From: Anaerolineales bacterium
GTDB lineage: Bacteria; Chloroflexota; Anaerolineae; Anaerolineales; RBG-16-64-43
DNA length: 64,000 nucleotides
Assembly (NCBI GenBank): GCA_016932475.1
Contig: JAFGCU010000009.1
Span: 1 to 64,000, forward strand
Direction of reading: 5' to 3'
Made by a program: the position numbers and the translations under genes. Under the pieces are notes generated by a model that made no database searches, was not told the DNA's origin, and was given only the letters and a program-made list of their open reading frames with translations. Below, one piece after another: positions 1-11,117 of this stretch. Numbering within the stretch: the first letter of the stretch is position 1; every line of letters starts with the position of its first letter.

Positions 1-771
1 ACCGAGATCACCTACGTCCAGCCGACCACCACCGACCACGAAGAGCTGAAGGCCGCGATCAACGGCCTTGCCACCGGTACCGACACGGCGATGATCGACG
101 CGGTGTATGAAGCGATCGGCCTGCTGCAGAACGTCGCCGGCCGGAAGGCGATCATCGTGTTGACCGACGGGATGGACAACCGCTCCACCCACACCGTGGA
201 TGAGCTGATCGAACGGATCGGCCCGGCGGGCCTCTCGATCTCGACCATCGGGCTCGGAGACCCGGCCCAGAAAACCGCGAGCTATGCGGGAATCGACGAA
301 CCGGCGCTGCAGGATCTCGCCGGGCAGGCGGGCGGGACGTACGGATTCGCCAACGATCCGGAAGCGCTGCGCAAACTCTACGAACAATACGGGCGCGCGC
401 TGCAAAGCGAATACGTGATTGCGTACACCTCCCCGGCCGCGCTGCGCGACGGCTTGAACCGATCCTTGAGCGTCCGGCTTTCGGAAGACCTGCCCTCGGT
501 GCCGGGTGAAAGCAGCTTCAATCCCGGCGGGCTTGTTCCGGAAGTGGCGTCCTCGCCTTCGGCCAACTGGATGCTGTTCTTCGGCCTGTTGATCCTGCTG
601 GCGGTCATGCTGGTTGCGCCGATGGGGATCCAGTGGGCGGCCGCGCTCGTGAAAGGCGGCGGGAAGACGCACAAGAGCGCCAAAGCATCGGAGACGAAGA
701 TCAAGCTGAGCGAAACCCAAAAAACGCCGGCGGGCGGTTCCAAGAAGCCGCCGCGGATCAAATTGAAATAG
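1..771 (+). CDS. VWA-domain membrane protein, C-terminal part (5' end outside window)
   Basis: Frame is open from base 1; GRKAIIVLTDGMDN VWA-like core, one C-terminal TM helix, Lys-rich tail. Confidence 0.75.
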   Translation, partial: TEITYVQPTTTDHEELKAAINGLATGTDTAMIDAVYEAIGLLQNVAGRKAIIVLTDGMDNRSTHTVDELIERIGPAGLSISTIGLGDPAQKTASYAGIDEPALQDLAGQAGGTYGFANDPEALRKLYEQYGRALQSEYVIAYTSPAALRDGLNRSLSVRLSEDLPSVPGESSFNPGGLVPEVASSPSANWMLFFGLLILLAVMLVAPMGIQWAAALVKGGGKTHKSAKASETKIKLSETQKTPAGGSKKPPRIKLK

Positions 772-864
772 GAACCGGATCGTGCCGGTACCCGCTTGGA
801 ACACCCTTGCTGCGCGAGGGCAGGAGCGGGTATGACGGAGTGCGTCACTTTGCCTGGCTTGGAG

Positions 865-899
865 AAAAACCGGCGCGATCCATAGGATCGCGCCGGTTT
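865..899. terminator. Bidirectional Rho-independent terminator
   Basis: AAAACCGGCGCGATCC-ATA-GGATCGCGCCGGTTTT, perfect 16-bp stem. Confidence 0.85.
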
Positions 900-1120
900 T
901 GATTCCTACCACCTCCCCACCCTTAGGGTGTCGAAAGGTACCCCCCACCCTTAGGGTGCCGAAAGGTGCCATCGCTCCTCCGCGTGGGGATAAATCCATC
1001 GTGCTTCGGCTTACTCCCCTCGCTTCATCTGCTCGCGAGAACTTCGAATCGGAAGAACGGCGACACTCATCGCTTGGAGGGCGGGCGCCCGGGACAGGCT
1101 GCTCCCCCTTCTCGCCTCAC

Positions 1121-1239
1121 CTGTCCTAACCTCCTCACCCCCAACCCCTCTCCCCCTTCCCCATAAGGGGAAAGGGGAGAGGGGTGCCGGAGGCGCGGTG
1201 AACTTCCGCGGCGAAGGCGGGGAGAGGGGGTTAGGACAG
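1121..1239. repeat. Palindromic intergenic repeat bounded by GTCCTAACC / GGTTAGGAC
   Basis: Inverted copy of the element at 42472-42573. Confidence 0.7.
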
Positions 1240-1288
1240 TCGCTGGGAATCGGCATGCTATAATCCCGCCGAACCGGAGCCGTTCCTA

Positions 1289-2797
1289 ATGCACATCGTC
1301 CGGAAAATAGCCGCACCTTTTTTCCTCGCCTGGCTGGTTTCCTCCTGCAGCGGGAATCCCTCCGCGGTAGAACCGGTTCCCCCCACCCCGAGCGTCTTTG
1401 TTCAAAGCGGATTGCTCTCCTCATCCACCAAAGAATCCATGCAGACTCCGATGCCCGAAGCCGGATTGGCGCCGTCCGAGGCTGCCGCGGCGACCACGGC
1501 CGCGCCCACCGGATTGAATCCGGCGGGGCCGTATGCGGTCTTCGAAGGCAGGGAGGGGATTTGGATCGCCAATCCGGACGGCAGCTTCCCCACCCGCATC
1601 GCGGAACAAGGGATCGGGACCGAAAGCCTGGCCCTGCGGGATTCGATTGCATCGCGCGGCGACAGGATCGCGCTGATCGTGAGAGATGAAACGGGGTTGA
1701 ATCTTGTGACCGTGGAGATTCCCAGCGGCCGGATGAAAACGGTCGCCCGTTTGATCGATGTCACCCGCAGGGAATTAAGCCTGAATTCGATGACGGCCAA
1801 GGCCTTCGCGTATTACGCGGTCACCGAATTCCCCAACCTGGCCTGGCAGCCCGGAAGCGGCGGGGTTCTCGCCTACACCGGCCTGAGGGACGGCGCGTCG
1901 GCAGACCTGTTCACCTTCGATTTTGATTGGGAGAAAACCCGTCACGTCGAGCAGGATCCATCGCAGGCGATCCGCCCGATTTGGTCGCCGGACGGGAGCC
2001 ACTTGCTCTTCTTCGGGGTGGATTGGCTCCCCCCGTTCGGCGCAACCTACATCACCTTCCAACCGATGGCGGGATTCTGGGCGGTGCAGGCATCCGACAA
2101 CCGCATCCTGGCGCAGCCCAAGCTTAAAGGAACGCACCAAAATTTTATCGGCTGGCAGGACAACACCCATTACCTGGTTTACGACAGCGGCGAAAAATGC
2201 CCCGCCAAAAATCTGCGGTCGGTGGATCTGGTCAGCGGTGAAGCGGCGCCGATCGCGGAATTCTGCCTTTCCAGCCGGCCGGCCTTTTCACCCGTTCACG
2301 GCGCGCTGTTGATCTCGGTCGGCGCGGATTGCGGATGCGAGCTGGCGGAGGGTGTGTATCTGACGATCCTGCCCTCCATGGCTCCCGTCCGGTTGCTGGA
2401 AAAAGCCGCTCTGGATCTTTCCTGGCTGCCGGAAAGCAGGCTGTTCTATGCATATCCGGAAGCGCTGTTCTCGGCCGACGGGAATGTGCGCTACGACCCG
2501 CCTGTGATGGGAGCCTCCTACCGGCCGGCGGTTTCCCGGAGCGGCGCGCAGGCCTGGGTGGTGATGGAGAACCACCGCAGCCGGGTGATGCTCCGGACTC
2601 CCGGCAGCGGGTGGCGCACCATATTGGAAGGAGGCGTCAGCGCGATGCTCTGGGATCCTGTCTCCGGGGAAACGCTCCTGATCGTGACCGAAGGCGGGGC
2701 GCTGTATGCGGCGGCCGTCCCGGATTTCACGCCGCGCCGGATCGGCGACCTGGGCGGATACTTCGACCGGGCGGCGTGGACACCGGCCCCCGGATAG
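1289..2797 (+). CDS. Lipoprotein with TolB/WD40-like beta-propeller
   Basis: Signal plus lipobox-like LVSSCSG; repeated propeller motifs such as IRPIWSPDGSHLLFFG. Confidence 0.65.
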   Translation: MHIVRKIAAPFFLAWLVSSCSGNPSAVEPVPPTPSVFVQSGLLSSSTKESMQTPMPEAGLAPSEAAAATTAAPTGLNPAGPYAVFEGREGIWIANPDGSFPTRIAEQGIGTESLALRDSIASRGDRIALIVRDETGLNLVTVEIPSGRMKTVARLIDVTRRELSLNSMTAKAFAYYAVTEFPNLAWQPGSGGVLAYTGLRDGASADLFTFDFDWEKTRHVEQDPSQAIRPIWSPDGSHLLFFGVDWLPPFGATYITFQPMAGFWAVQASDNRILAQPKLKGTHQNFIGWQDNTHYLVYDSGEKCPAKNLRSVDLVSGEAAPIAEFCLSSRPAFSPVHGALLISVGADCGCELAEGVYLTILPSMAPVRLLEKAALDLSWLPESRLFYAYPEALFSADGNVRYDPPVMGASYRPAVSRSGAQAWVVMENHRSRVMLRTPGSGWRTILEGGVSAMLWDPVSGETLLIVTEGGALYAAAVPDFTPRRIGDLGGYFDRAAWTPAPG

Positions 2798-3257
2798 AAG
2801 CATTCGAGGGCTGGCATGGATACGCAGGAAGGTTGGTTATCGGTCAATCGTCATTCCCGCGCGCTCCCAGCGGGAATCCAGTTCGTGCCCCCGGGAAAAA
2901 TCCCGGCAGTTCCCGGATGCCCGCGTCGGCAGGTGCGGGCGTGACGACGGTCGACAAGGCCAACGCAACCTGGCCATCCCCCCTAATCTGGAACCTGATA
3001 CATCGAGGCCGCGCCGGTCTGCTTTCCCGGCCAATTTAGATACGATTGTCGGAAAATATTTTACCCATCGTTTACCGGGCTGAAAACAGCCTGAAAGGAC
3101 CGCCAGCTGCGGCAACTGCTCGGAAGACCGGGAGTTGTTTAACCCTTTTGGTGGACTTGCGTTGCTCACAAATTCCGACATTATGCTAAAATCTACCAGT
3201 ATGCTCGGTCTCGGCAAGAACATCTCCCCAACCCCTCAGACTGGTGGATAACAATCC

Positions 3258-4247
3258 ATGCCCGAAGTCCTCGCCGTAAAAGACCTTGTGACAAAATTTT
3301 ATACCGATACGGAGACGGTCCACGCCGTCAATGGCGTCAGTTTTCACGTCGACGAAGCGGAGACACTCGGCGTGGTGGGGGAGAGCGGGTGCGGCAAGAG
3401 CGTCAGCATGCATTCGCTCCTGCGCCTGATCCCCATACCGCCCGGACGGATAGAATCCGGGCAGGCCATCTTCCAGGGCCGGGACCTTCTGCGGATGTCG
3501 CCCGGCGAAATCCGCCAGGTGCGCGGAGCGCAGATCGGGATGGTGTTCCAGGACCCGATGACCTCGCTCAATCCGGTCATCACCATCGAAAAACAGGTGG
3601 CCGAACCGCTGCTGATCCACCGCGGCATGACCAATGCGGAAGCCCGGACGCGGGTGGTGGAACTTCTGACGCACGTCGGGATCCCCTGCCCCGAAAAACG
3701 GCTGGCGGACTACCCGCACCAATTCTCGGGCGGGATGCGCCAGCGGGTAATGATCGCCATGGCGCTGGCATGCAGCCCGAGCCTGCTGATCGCGGACGAG
3801 CCGACCACCGCGCTTGACGTGACCATCCAGGCCCAGTTTGTGGAGCTGGTGAAAAAACTGCGCGACGATTTCCAGATGTCGATCATTTGGATCACCCACG
3901 ACCTGGGAGTGATCGCCGGGATTGCGCAGCGGGTGGCCGTGATGTACGCCGGGTTTATTGTTGAGCATGCCACCGTCAAGGAACTCTACGCAAATCCCCA
4001 GCACCCCTACACGCGCGGGCTGCTCGGCTCCCTGCCGAGGCTGGATGAAACGCGTTCGGTCAGGCTCGTGAACATTAAAGGCCTCCCGCCGGATATGTGC
4101 CAGCCCCCGGTCGGCTGCCCGTTTGTACCGCGCTGCCCGTATGCGTTTGACCATTGCAAGGCAGAAAATCCACCGCTCGCTTCGGTGAACAACGGCCATA
4201 CATCGGCTTGCTGGTGGGATATCGATCTCGGAAAGCCGCGAGGATGA
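3258..4247 (+). CDS. Oligopeptide/dipeptide ABC transporter ATP-binding protein (OppD/DppD type)
   Basis: Walker A GESGCGKS, signature FSGGMRQR, Walker [13 protein letters not shown], oligo_HPY C-terminus. Confidence 0.93.
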   Translation: MPEVLAVKDLVTKFYTDTETVHAVNGVSFHVDEAETLGVVGESGCGKSVSMHSLLRLIPIPPGRIESGQAIFQGRDLLRMSPGEIRQVRGAQIGMVFQDPMTSLNPVITIEKQVAEPLLIHRGMTNAEARTRVVELLTHVGIPCPEKRLADYPHQFSGGMRQRVMIAMALACSPSLLIADEPTTALDVTIQAQFVELVKKLRDDFQMSIIWITHDLGVIAGIAQRVAVMYAGFIVEHATVKELYANPQHPYTRGLLGSLPRLDETRSVRLVNIKGLPPDMCQPPVGCPFVPRCPYAFDHCKAENPPLASVNNGHTSACWWDIDLGKPRG

Positions 4248-5275
4248 GCATGCCCGCCACCGTCGAAACCACCCCTTCCTCCAACATCCTATTAAAGGTA
4301 GAAAACCTGAAAATGCATTTTCCCGTCTTCCGGGGCGTGTTTCGGCGCCGGGTGGGGCAGATCAAAGCCGTGGACGGGATCTCCTTCGATGTGATCCGCG
4401 GGGAAACGCTCGGGCTGGTGGGGGAAAGCGGCTGCGGCAAATCTACCGCCGGCCGGACAATCCTGCAGCTCTACCGGCCGACCGCCGGATCGATCATTCT
4501 GGACGGCGAGGATCTTTCGAAGATCCACGGGAAAGCGCTCCGCCATCGGCGGCGGAAGATGCAAATGATTTTCCAGGATCCGTACGCCTCGCTCAATCCA
4601 CGGATGACGATAGGCGAAATCGTCAGCGAACCGCTCGAAGTGCACGATACCTACCGGGGCAAAGAGAAGTCGGAACGGGTTGCCTACCTTCTGCAGGTGG
4701 TGGGGCTCAACCCGCTGTATGCCGGCCGCTACCCGCACGAGTTTTCCGGCGGCCAGCGCCAGCGGGTGGGCATCGCCCGGGCGCTCGCGCTCGATCCCTC
4801 CTTCATCGTTTGCGACGAACCCATCTCGGCACTCGACGTCTCGATCCAGGCCCAGGTGGTCAATCTGCTGGAAGATATTCAAAAGAAAATGGGCCTGACG
4901 TATCTGTTCATTGCCCACGACCTGAGCATGGTCCGCCACATCTCGAACCGCGTGGCGGTGATGTACCTCGGGAAACTCATGGAGCTGGCCGACCGCGCAG
5001 AGGTATACATCGACCCCCTGCACCCGTACACCCAGGCGCTGCTCTCGGCCATCCCCATTCCGGACCCGGTCCTGGAGGAACAGCGCAAGCGGGTCATCCT
5101 GACCGGCGACGTTCCCAGCCCGGCCAATCCGCCGTCGGGGTGCGTATTCCACACCCGCTGCATGTACGCGGAGCGGGTTTGCACGGACAAGGTCCCCGAT
5201 TGGCGCGAAGCGCACGCCGGGCATTGGGTAGCGTGCCATTTTGCGGAACGTTTCATCAAAACAAGGGGCGATTGA
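4244..5275 (+). CDS. Oligopeptide/dipeptide ABC transporter ATP-binding protein (OppF/DppF type)
   Basis: Walker [27 protein letters not shown]; start overlaps the previous stop (GAGGATGAGC). Confidence 0.93.
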   Translation: MSMPATVETTPSSNILLKVENLKMHFPVFRGVFRRRVGQIKAVDGISFDVIRGETLGLVGESGCGKSTAGRTILQLYRPTAGSIILDGEDLSKIHGKALRHRRRKMQMIFQDPYASLNPRMTIGEIVSEPLEVHDTYRGKEKSERVAYLLQVVGLNPLYAGRYPHEFSGGQRQRVGIARALALDPSFIVCDEPISALDVSIQAQVVNLLEDIQKKMGLTYLFIAHDLSMVRHISNRVAVMYLGKLMELADRAEVYIDPLHPYTQALLSAIPIPDPVLEEQRKRVILTGDVPSPANPPSGCVFHTRCMYAERVCTDKVPDWREAHAGHWVACHFAERFIKTRGD

Positions 5276-5407
5276 CACGGGAGGATAGAGCATCGCGTCT
5301 TCGGGAGAGGAAGGACGCATTGGAAAGGAGGTGGCCGAAGGTTTAGAAAGCGTACGCGTCCGGGAAAGCTCGTTGTCTTTCCGAACAATCTCAAAGGAGG
5401 AAAGAAC

Positions 5408-7375
5408 ATGATGCGCAAGAGAACCCTAGCGACCATGATTACCACCGCAACCGTCGGCTTGCTGGTCCTATCGGCGTGCGGTCCGCAAAGCGCGAATTTT
5501 GCCGCGGGATTTAAATCCAAGGACCCGACCACCTTCGTGATCCAGGAGATCGCCGGCGGTCCGGCCACCCTCGATCCCGCGCTTGCCTACGACAGCGCCA
5601 GCGGCGAAATTCTGCAGAATGTCTACGATACGCTGGTCTTCTTCGATCGGGAAAAGAAATCGGACCTGGTCCCGATGCTGGCCACGGAAGTCCCGACCGT
5701 TAAAAACGGCGGCATTTCGGCCGACGGGCTGACCGTCACCTTCAAGATCCGCGACGGCGTGAAGTTCCACAGCGGCGAGGAAATGACGGTCGAAGACGTG
5801 GCCTTCACCTTCCAGCGCGGCCTTCTGTCGGCCGGCTCGAATTCTCCGCAGTGGCTGTTTGTGGAACCGCTGTTCGGCAGCACAATCTATAACGACATTG
5901 TCGACCAGCTGGATCCCGACGGCGAAAAGGGCCTGATCGACAACCGCGACGGCCTCAAAGCGGAAGACTCCGGAGCACTCGTAGGGCTTTGCGAGACGGT
6001 GAAATCCAAGATCGTCGCCGACAGCGCGGCCAACACCGTCACCTTCCATCTGGCCCAGCCCTGGGGCCCGTTCGTGACCACCTTCGCCAACATGTGGGGC
6101 AGCGTCCTGCCAAAAGCCTGGGTCGCCGCCAACGGCGGGTGGGACGGGGATTGCGCCACCTGGCAGAACTACTATGCTCCGACCGCCGACGAGCTGAACG
6201 AGAGCGGCATCGGCAAAAAGGTTAATGGCACCGGCCCCTACAAGCTGAAGGAATGGGGCGATAACGAATTGATCCTGGAGGCCAACGAGAACTACTGGAT
6301 CACCAAACCGCTCTGGAGCGGTGCTCCGACCGGCGCCCCCAAACTCAAGACCGTAATCATCAAGTATGTCGAGGAATTCAGCACCCGCTTTGCGGCCATG
6401 CAGGCCGGGGATGCGGACATGATCCAGGCCGGGAGCGCGCAGGACTGGCCCGTCATGGACGAAGCGGTTGGCGCCACCTGCGATCAGGACGGCGTCTGCA
6501 CGATCGATGACGCCGCGAAGCCGCTCGTGCGCTATGTCAACCAGGACGTCTCGAACCGGACCGACGCCTTCTTCAACTTCAAGATCAACACCGAGGGCGG
6601 CAACGACTTCATCGGCTCCGGCAAGATCGACGGCAACGGCGTTCCGCCCGACTTCTTCTCCGATGTCCACGTCCGCAGGGCCTTCGCCTACTGCTTCGAC
6701 TGGGACATCTACATCCGCGACGTCGCCCAGGGTGAAGGCCAGCAGGCCAACAACGTGATGCTGCTCGGCGAACTCGGCGACGATGCGAAGGGAATGCACT
6801 ACTCCTACGACGAAGCCAAATGCGCCGAGGAGTTCAAGGCCTCCACCTGGAAATCGGAGGACGGCAAGAGCTTGTGGGATACGGGCTTCCGCCTGATCGT
6901 CGGCTACAACGCCGGCAACACGATGCGCCAAGCGGTTGCCCAGATTTTCCGCGATAACATCAGCGCGGTGAATCCGCTGTTCAAGGTGGAATCCCAGAGC
7001 TTGGAATGGCCGAACTACCTGGAAGCCTACCAGGGCAAGAAGCTGCCGTTCTTCATCATCGGATGGATCGAAGACATCCCCGATCCGCACAACTGGACCT
7101 TCACCTATACGGCGGGCGCATTCGGCGGCAAGCAAGGCATGCCGCAGGAACTGAAGGATCAGTTCCGGCCGCTGGTGGAATCCGGCGCGAAGGAAATCGA
7201 TCCGGCGAAGCGGACAGAGATCTACAAGGAATTCAACAAGCTGTACTACGAAAATGTGCCCGCGGTCCTGCTCGCGCAGACCGGCGGACGCCGCTACATG
7301 CAGCGCTGGGTGAACGGCTACTACACTAACTCGTTGTACTCCTATAACTATTACTACGTGTTGTCGAAGAGCTAG
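5408..7375 (+). CDS. ABC transporter substrate-binding protein, family 5 (OppA/DppA-like lipoprotein)
   Basis: RBS AAAGGAGGAAAG; LVLSACG lipobox; GPATLDPALAYDSASGEILQNVYDTLV. Confidence 0.92.
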   Translation: MMRKRTLATMITTATVGLLVLSACGPQSANFAAGFKSKDPTTFVIQEIAGGPATLDPALAYDSASGEILQNVYDTLVFFDREKKSDLVPMLATEVPTVKNGGISADGLTVTFKIRDGVKFHSGEEMTVEDVAFTFQRGLLSAGSNSPQWLFVEPLFGSTIYNDIVDQLDPDGEKGLIDNRDGLKAEDSGALVGLCETVKSKIVADSAANTVTFHLAQPWGPFVTTFANMWGSVLPKAWVAANGGWDGDCATWQNYYAPTADELNESGIGKKVNGTGPYKLKEWGDNELILEANENYWITKPLWSGAPTGAPKLKTVIIKYVEEFSTRFAAMQAGDADMIQAGSAQDWPVMDEAVGATCDQDGVCTIDDAAKPLVRYVNQDVSNRTDAFFNFKINTEGGNDFIGSGKIDGNGVPPDFFSDVHVRRAFAYCFDWDIYIRDVAQGEGQQANNVMLLGELGDDAKGMHYSYDEAKCAEEFKASTWKSEDGKSLWDTGFRLIVGYNAGNTMRQAVAQIFRDNISAVNPLFKVESQSLEWPNYLEAYQGKKLPFFIIGWIEDIPDPHNWTFTYTAGAFGGKQGMPQELKDQFRPLVESGAKEIDPAKRTEIYKEFNKLYYENVPAVLLAQTGGRRYMQRWVNGYYTNSLYSYNYYYVLSKS

Positions 7376-7473
7376 CCGTTCCGACAAGCGGGAGATTCTT
7401 CCCGCCGCGATGAATACCCATCCCCCTCCCGTCCGAGGACGGGAGGGGGATGGCATCGGAAAAGAAAATCGAT

Positions 7474-7550
7474 GAGTGTCACCCTGAGCGAAGCGAAGGG
7501 TCTACATACGAACCGGAGCAGATGCTTCGCTTCGCTCAGCATGACAACCT
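7474..7550. repeat. Intergenic inverted repeat inside the peptide transporter operon
   Basis: TGTCACCCTGAGCGAAGCGAAGGGTCT ... AGATGCTTCGCTTCGCTCAGCATGACA. Confidence 0.6.
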
Positions 7551-7574
7551 GATGAAAGTTCAAAGGACTGTCTC

Positions 7575-8630
7575 GTGATCAATTACATCATCCGCCGCCT
7601 GATGATCATGCCGATTACCCTGTTCGGGATGACGATCCTGATCTTCCTCATGCTGTGGATCCTGGGCCCGTCGGCGCGTTCCGCGCTCTACGTGTCCGAC
7701 ATCCCCAAGAACGAAGCGGTCATGAAGGGGATCATTACCAAGTACGGTCTGGACGATCCGATCTACGTCCAGTACTGGTCCTGGCTGGTCGGAAGGCCGG
7801 ATCCGGACAAACCGGGGGAAACAATCGGCGGAATCCTGCGGGGAGATTTCGGTTACTCGCGGACTTTCAGCCGCCCGGTTATGGAATTGATCCAACTTCG
7901 GTTCCCGGCCACACTAGAGCTCACCCTGTACGCTTTTCTTCCCATCATTCTGGTCGGTGTGTGGCTCGGCGTTCAGGCGGCCGTGCGCCACAATCAGTGG
8001 ATCGACCAGATCGCCCGTTTGTTCAGCATCGTCGGGTATTCCTTCCCCGTATTCGTGCTGGGCATACTTCTGATGATGATTTTTTACGCCCAACTCCGAT
8101 GGTTCCCGGTCGAGAGGATTTCGGACTGGGTGAAAATGGCCGATTACACCAAATACACAAGCCTGGTGACCGTGGATGCCATCCTCAACGGACGGCTGGA
8201 TATCTGGTGGGATGCCATCCGCCACATGGTCCTGCCCATCATCACGCTGTCCTACACCTCCTGGGCGGCTTTCCTGCGCATCACCCGCTCTTCCATGCTG
8301 GAAACGCTGCGCCAGGAATACGTCACCACGGCCCGTGCCAAAGGCGTCGCCGAGAACGACGTCATCAACAAGCACGCCCGTCCCAATGCGCTTATTCCGG
8401 TGGTCACCTACAGCGGAATCACCGTCGCCTACCTGCTCGGCGGCGTGGTTATCACCGAGACAATCTTCAACTTTCCCGGAATGGGTTCGGCCGCCGCGAA
8501 TGCCGCGGGCGGCTTCGACGTGGTTACCGTGCTCGCCTTTACGCTGGTGACCGGCCTGATACTTATTCTGGCCAACTTGATTGTCGATATCCTGTACGCC
8601 ATGCTGGATCCGCGGATCCGGTTGGGCTGA
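7575..8630 (+). CDS. Peptide ABC transporter permease (DppB/OppB type)
   Basis: MINYIIRRLMIMPITLFGMTILIFL N-terminus; RQEYVTTARAKGVAENDVINKHARPNALIPVVT EAA loop. Confidence 0.92.
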   Translation: MINYIIRRLMIMPITLFGMTILIFLMLWILGPSARSALYVSDIPKNEAVMKGIITKYGLDDPIYVQYWSWLVGRPDPDKPGETIGGILRGDFGYSRTFSRPVMELIQLRFPATLELTLYAFLPIILVGVWLGVQAAVRHNQWIDQIARLFSIVGYSFPVFVLGILLMMIFYAQLRWFPVERISDWVKMADYTKYTSLVTVDAILNGRLDIWWDAIRHMVLPIITLSYTSWAAFLRITRSSMLETLRQEYVTTARAKGVAENDVINKHARPNALIPVVTYSGITVAYLLGGVVITETIFNFPGMGSAAANAAGGFDVVTVLAFTLVTGLILILANLIVDILYAMLDPRIRLG

Positions 8631-8646
8631 AAGGCAGAAAAAATAC

Positions 8647-9690
8647 ATGAAGAGCGCAAGCGAATCGATGACGCCCCTTTCGGAAGAAGCCATCCCCCTG
8701 CGGGAAATCGGAAAGCTGGAACGCTTTCTGGGGCCGGAGTTTTACAGGATCTTCCGGGGCGTGTTCACCAATCCGCTTTCGGTGATCGGCATCAGCTTGA
8801 TCCTTTTCTTCATCCTGGTGGCGGTTTTCGCCCCGTTTATCATTCCGCCGGTTAAGAACGCCGATCCGTTCATGATTCCGCGCGACGGGTACGCCGCCGC
8901 GCCTCTTCCGCCGGGAACCAAATGGCTGCGCCGGCCGCCGGAACTTCCCTTCTGGTACACGCCGCTGACCGGTTCCGACGAGTGGGTGCACATCTTCGGC
9001 ACCTCCAGCGGTGCATGGGATATTTTCTACGGCCTGGTGTGGGGAACCCGGACGGCGATCATCGTCGGGGTGATCATCGAGGGCGTCACCCTGCTAATCG
9101 GGATCATCATCGGGGCCGTATCGGCCTTCTACGGGGGCTGGATTGATGAGGTTCTCATGCGCATCACGGAAATCTTCATGGCGTTCCCGTTCATCTTCGC
9201 CGCGCTGACGCTTTCCGCGGTGCTCACGCCCAGGCTGGGCAAAGGCATCTGGCCGCCGACGATCGCGATCATCGCCTTCGGGTGGATGAGTTACGCTCGT
9301 CTGATCCGGGGGGATATCCTCTCGATCCGCGAGCGGGATTACATCATGGCGGCCCGGGTGGTGGGCGTGAGTGATTTGCGGATCCTGTTCAAGCACATCG
9401 TCCCCAACGCCATCTATCCCACCCTGGTTTTGGCCTCGATGGACATCGGGACCCTCGTCATCTCCTTCGCCGCGCTATCCTTTCTGGGGATCGGCACGGA
9501 GGTCGGATACGCGGATTGGGGCCAGGTAATTTCGTTCGCGCGCAACTACATCGGAGTCTTTTCCAAATACTGGTACATCATCGTGTATCCCGGGATCGTC
9601 TTGGTCCTCTTCGTCCTGGGATGGAACCTGGTGGGCGACGCGCTGCGCGATATCATGGACCCGAAGATGCGCGGGAACGTAAGACGGTAG
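8647..9690 (+). CDS. Peptide ABC transporter permease (DppC/OppC type)
   Basis: ERDYIMAARVVGVSDLRILFKHIVPNAIYPTLV EAA loop; in operon. Confidence 0.92.
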   Translation: MKSASESMTPLSEEAIPLREIGKLERFLGPEFYRIFRGVFTNPLSVIGISLILFFILVAVFAPFIIPPVKNADPFMIPRDGYAAAPLPPGTKWLRRPPELPFWYTPLTGSDEWVHIFGTSSGAWDIFYGLVWGTRTAIIVGVIIEGVTLLIGIIIGAVSAFYGGWIDEVLMRITEIFMAFPFIFAALTLSAVLTPRLGKGIWPPTIAIIAFGWMSYARLIRGDILSIRERDYIMAARVVGVSDLRILFKHIVPNAIYPTLVLASMDIGTLVISFAALSFLGIGTEVGYADWGQVISFARNYIGVFSKYWYIIVYPGIVLVLFVLGWNLVGDALRDIMDPKMRGNVRR

Positions 9691-9706
9691 ACACCGAGAA
9701 AACAGC

Positions 9707-9737
9707 AAAGACCCGGCCAACGCCGGGTCTTTTTTTT
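9707..9737 (+). terminator. Rho-independent terminator of the peptide transporter operon
   Basis: AAGACCCGGC-CAAC-GCCGGGTCTTTTTTTT. Confidence 0.9.
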
Positions 9738-9863
9738 GGAATATTATTTCCCCATCCCCTTCCGCGCGCTGTCCTAACCCCCCACCCCTATCCCCTTCCC
9801 CTTAGGGGGAAGGGGGGAATGGAAACGAATATCCTCACCCGGGAAGGGGCCTGGGCTGGAAAG

Positions 9864-10907
9864 TTAAGAAAGAACCTTCAGCGTTTTTTTAATCTCCGCC
9901 ACGAACAACCGGATATCCTCCTCCTGCGTGTTCCATGAGCACATCAGCCGTACGCCATCCTCCCCGATGAAATTATAAAAGTGCCATCCCTGGTCGTGCA
10001 GCGCGCGGATCAGGCGCGGCGGCATCTTTACGAACACCGCGTTGGCCTCGACCGGCATCTGGATTTCCAGCTCCGGAATAGTCTGAAGCTGAGCCGCGAA
10101 CAGGGCCGCGCACTGGTTGGCGTGGGCGGCGTTTTTCAGCCAGACTCCTCCGGCGAGCAGCCCTTTCCACGGCGCGGCCAGGAAGCGCATCTTCGAAGCC
10201 AGCTGCCCGGCTTGCTTGCAGCGGTATTCGAAATCCACCGCCAGGGCTTTGTTAAAGAATATCACCGCCTCCCCGACCGCCAAGCCGTTTTTGGTCCCGC
10301 CCAGGCAAAGCACATCCACGCCGCACTGCCAGGTGATTTCCTTTGGCGTCAGGCTGAGGAAAGCCAGGGCGTTGGCCAGGCGCGCACCGTCCATGTGCAG
10401 ATGGAGCCCATGGCGCTTGGTCACTTTGTAGATCTCGAGCAGTTCCGCCGGGCGGTATACCGTCCCAAGTTCCGTGGATTGGGTGATGCTGACCGCCGCC
10501 GGTTTGGGGAAATGCAGGCCGCGCCCGCTGTGGAAGATTGTCTCGATGCTCTCCGGCAGCAGCTTTCCCTGATTCTCCTTCCCCAGAAGCAATTTTGCGC
10601 CGTTGGTATAGAATTCCGGCGCCCCGCATTCGTCGGTTTCCACATGACTGGTGTCCGCGCAGATGATGCTGTTATAGGATTGGCACAGGGCGGAAAGCGC
10701 GAGCGAATTGGCGGCGGTCCCGTTGTACACAAAGAACACTTCGCAGTCCGTCTCGAACAGCCTCCGCAATTCGTCGCAGACCTCCCGGGTCCAGGCGTCT
10801 TCGCCGTAGGAAACTTCATACCCCTGGTTGGCTTCCGCCAGGGATTTCATCGCTTCCGGGCAGATCCCGGAGGAGTTATCGGACGCGAAATAATTGCGAT
10901 GGATCAT
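9864..10907 (-). CDS. ltaE: Low-specificity L-threonine aldolase
   Basis: FASDNSSGICPEAMKSLAEANQGYEVSYGEDAWT; HLHMDGARLANA PLP-region motif; LCLGGTKNGL. Confidence 0.87.
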   Translation of the reverse strand: MIHRNYFASDNSSGICPEAMKSLAEANQGYEVSYGEDAWTREVCDELRRLFETDCEVFFVYNGTAANSLALSALCQSYNSIICADTSHVETDECGAPEFYTNGAKLLLGKENQGKLLPESIETIFHSGRGLHFPKPAAVSITQSTELGTVYRPAELLEIYKVTKRHGLHLHMDGARLANALAFLSLTPKEITWQCGVDVLCLGGTKNGLAVGEAVIFFNKALAVDFEYRCKQAGQLASKMRFLAAPWKGLLAGGVWLKNAAHANQCAALFAAQLQTIPELEIQMPVEANAVFVKMPPRLIRALHDQGWHFYNFIGEDGVRLMCSWNTQEEDIRLFVAEIKKTLKVLS

Positions 10908-11117
10908 ACGGTTCTCCTTTTCGAATGCGGCATAATTGTACTGCATGACCGGTCCATCGAGCACGCGGGAAACACCGGAAAAACAACTGTTTCACCGACA
11001 ACCTTTTCGGAACATGAAAGGGTTTTTATTTTCCCGCCCCTCCCGGCGCTTCGGATCCTTTCCGCGCTTTCCGTGTACAATTCAAATCAGGCACACCGCC
11101 GATCAGGAGCGAATCGC

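Noticed and set aside
5468-7456. Large ORFs antisense to clear genes (also 32432-34471 +, 43363-45186 +, 58739-60511 -, 3186-4199 -)
   Set aside because: They mirror well-supported genes in high-GC DNA; translations are Arg/Gly/Asp/His-rich with no recognisable family motifs.
9981-11117. N-terminal extension of the YitT ORF (9981-11969 +)
   Set aside because: The extension overlaps the opposite-strand threonine aldolase; the real start is most likely ATG 11118.
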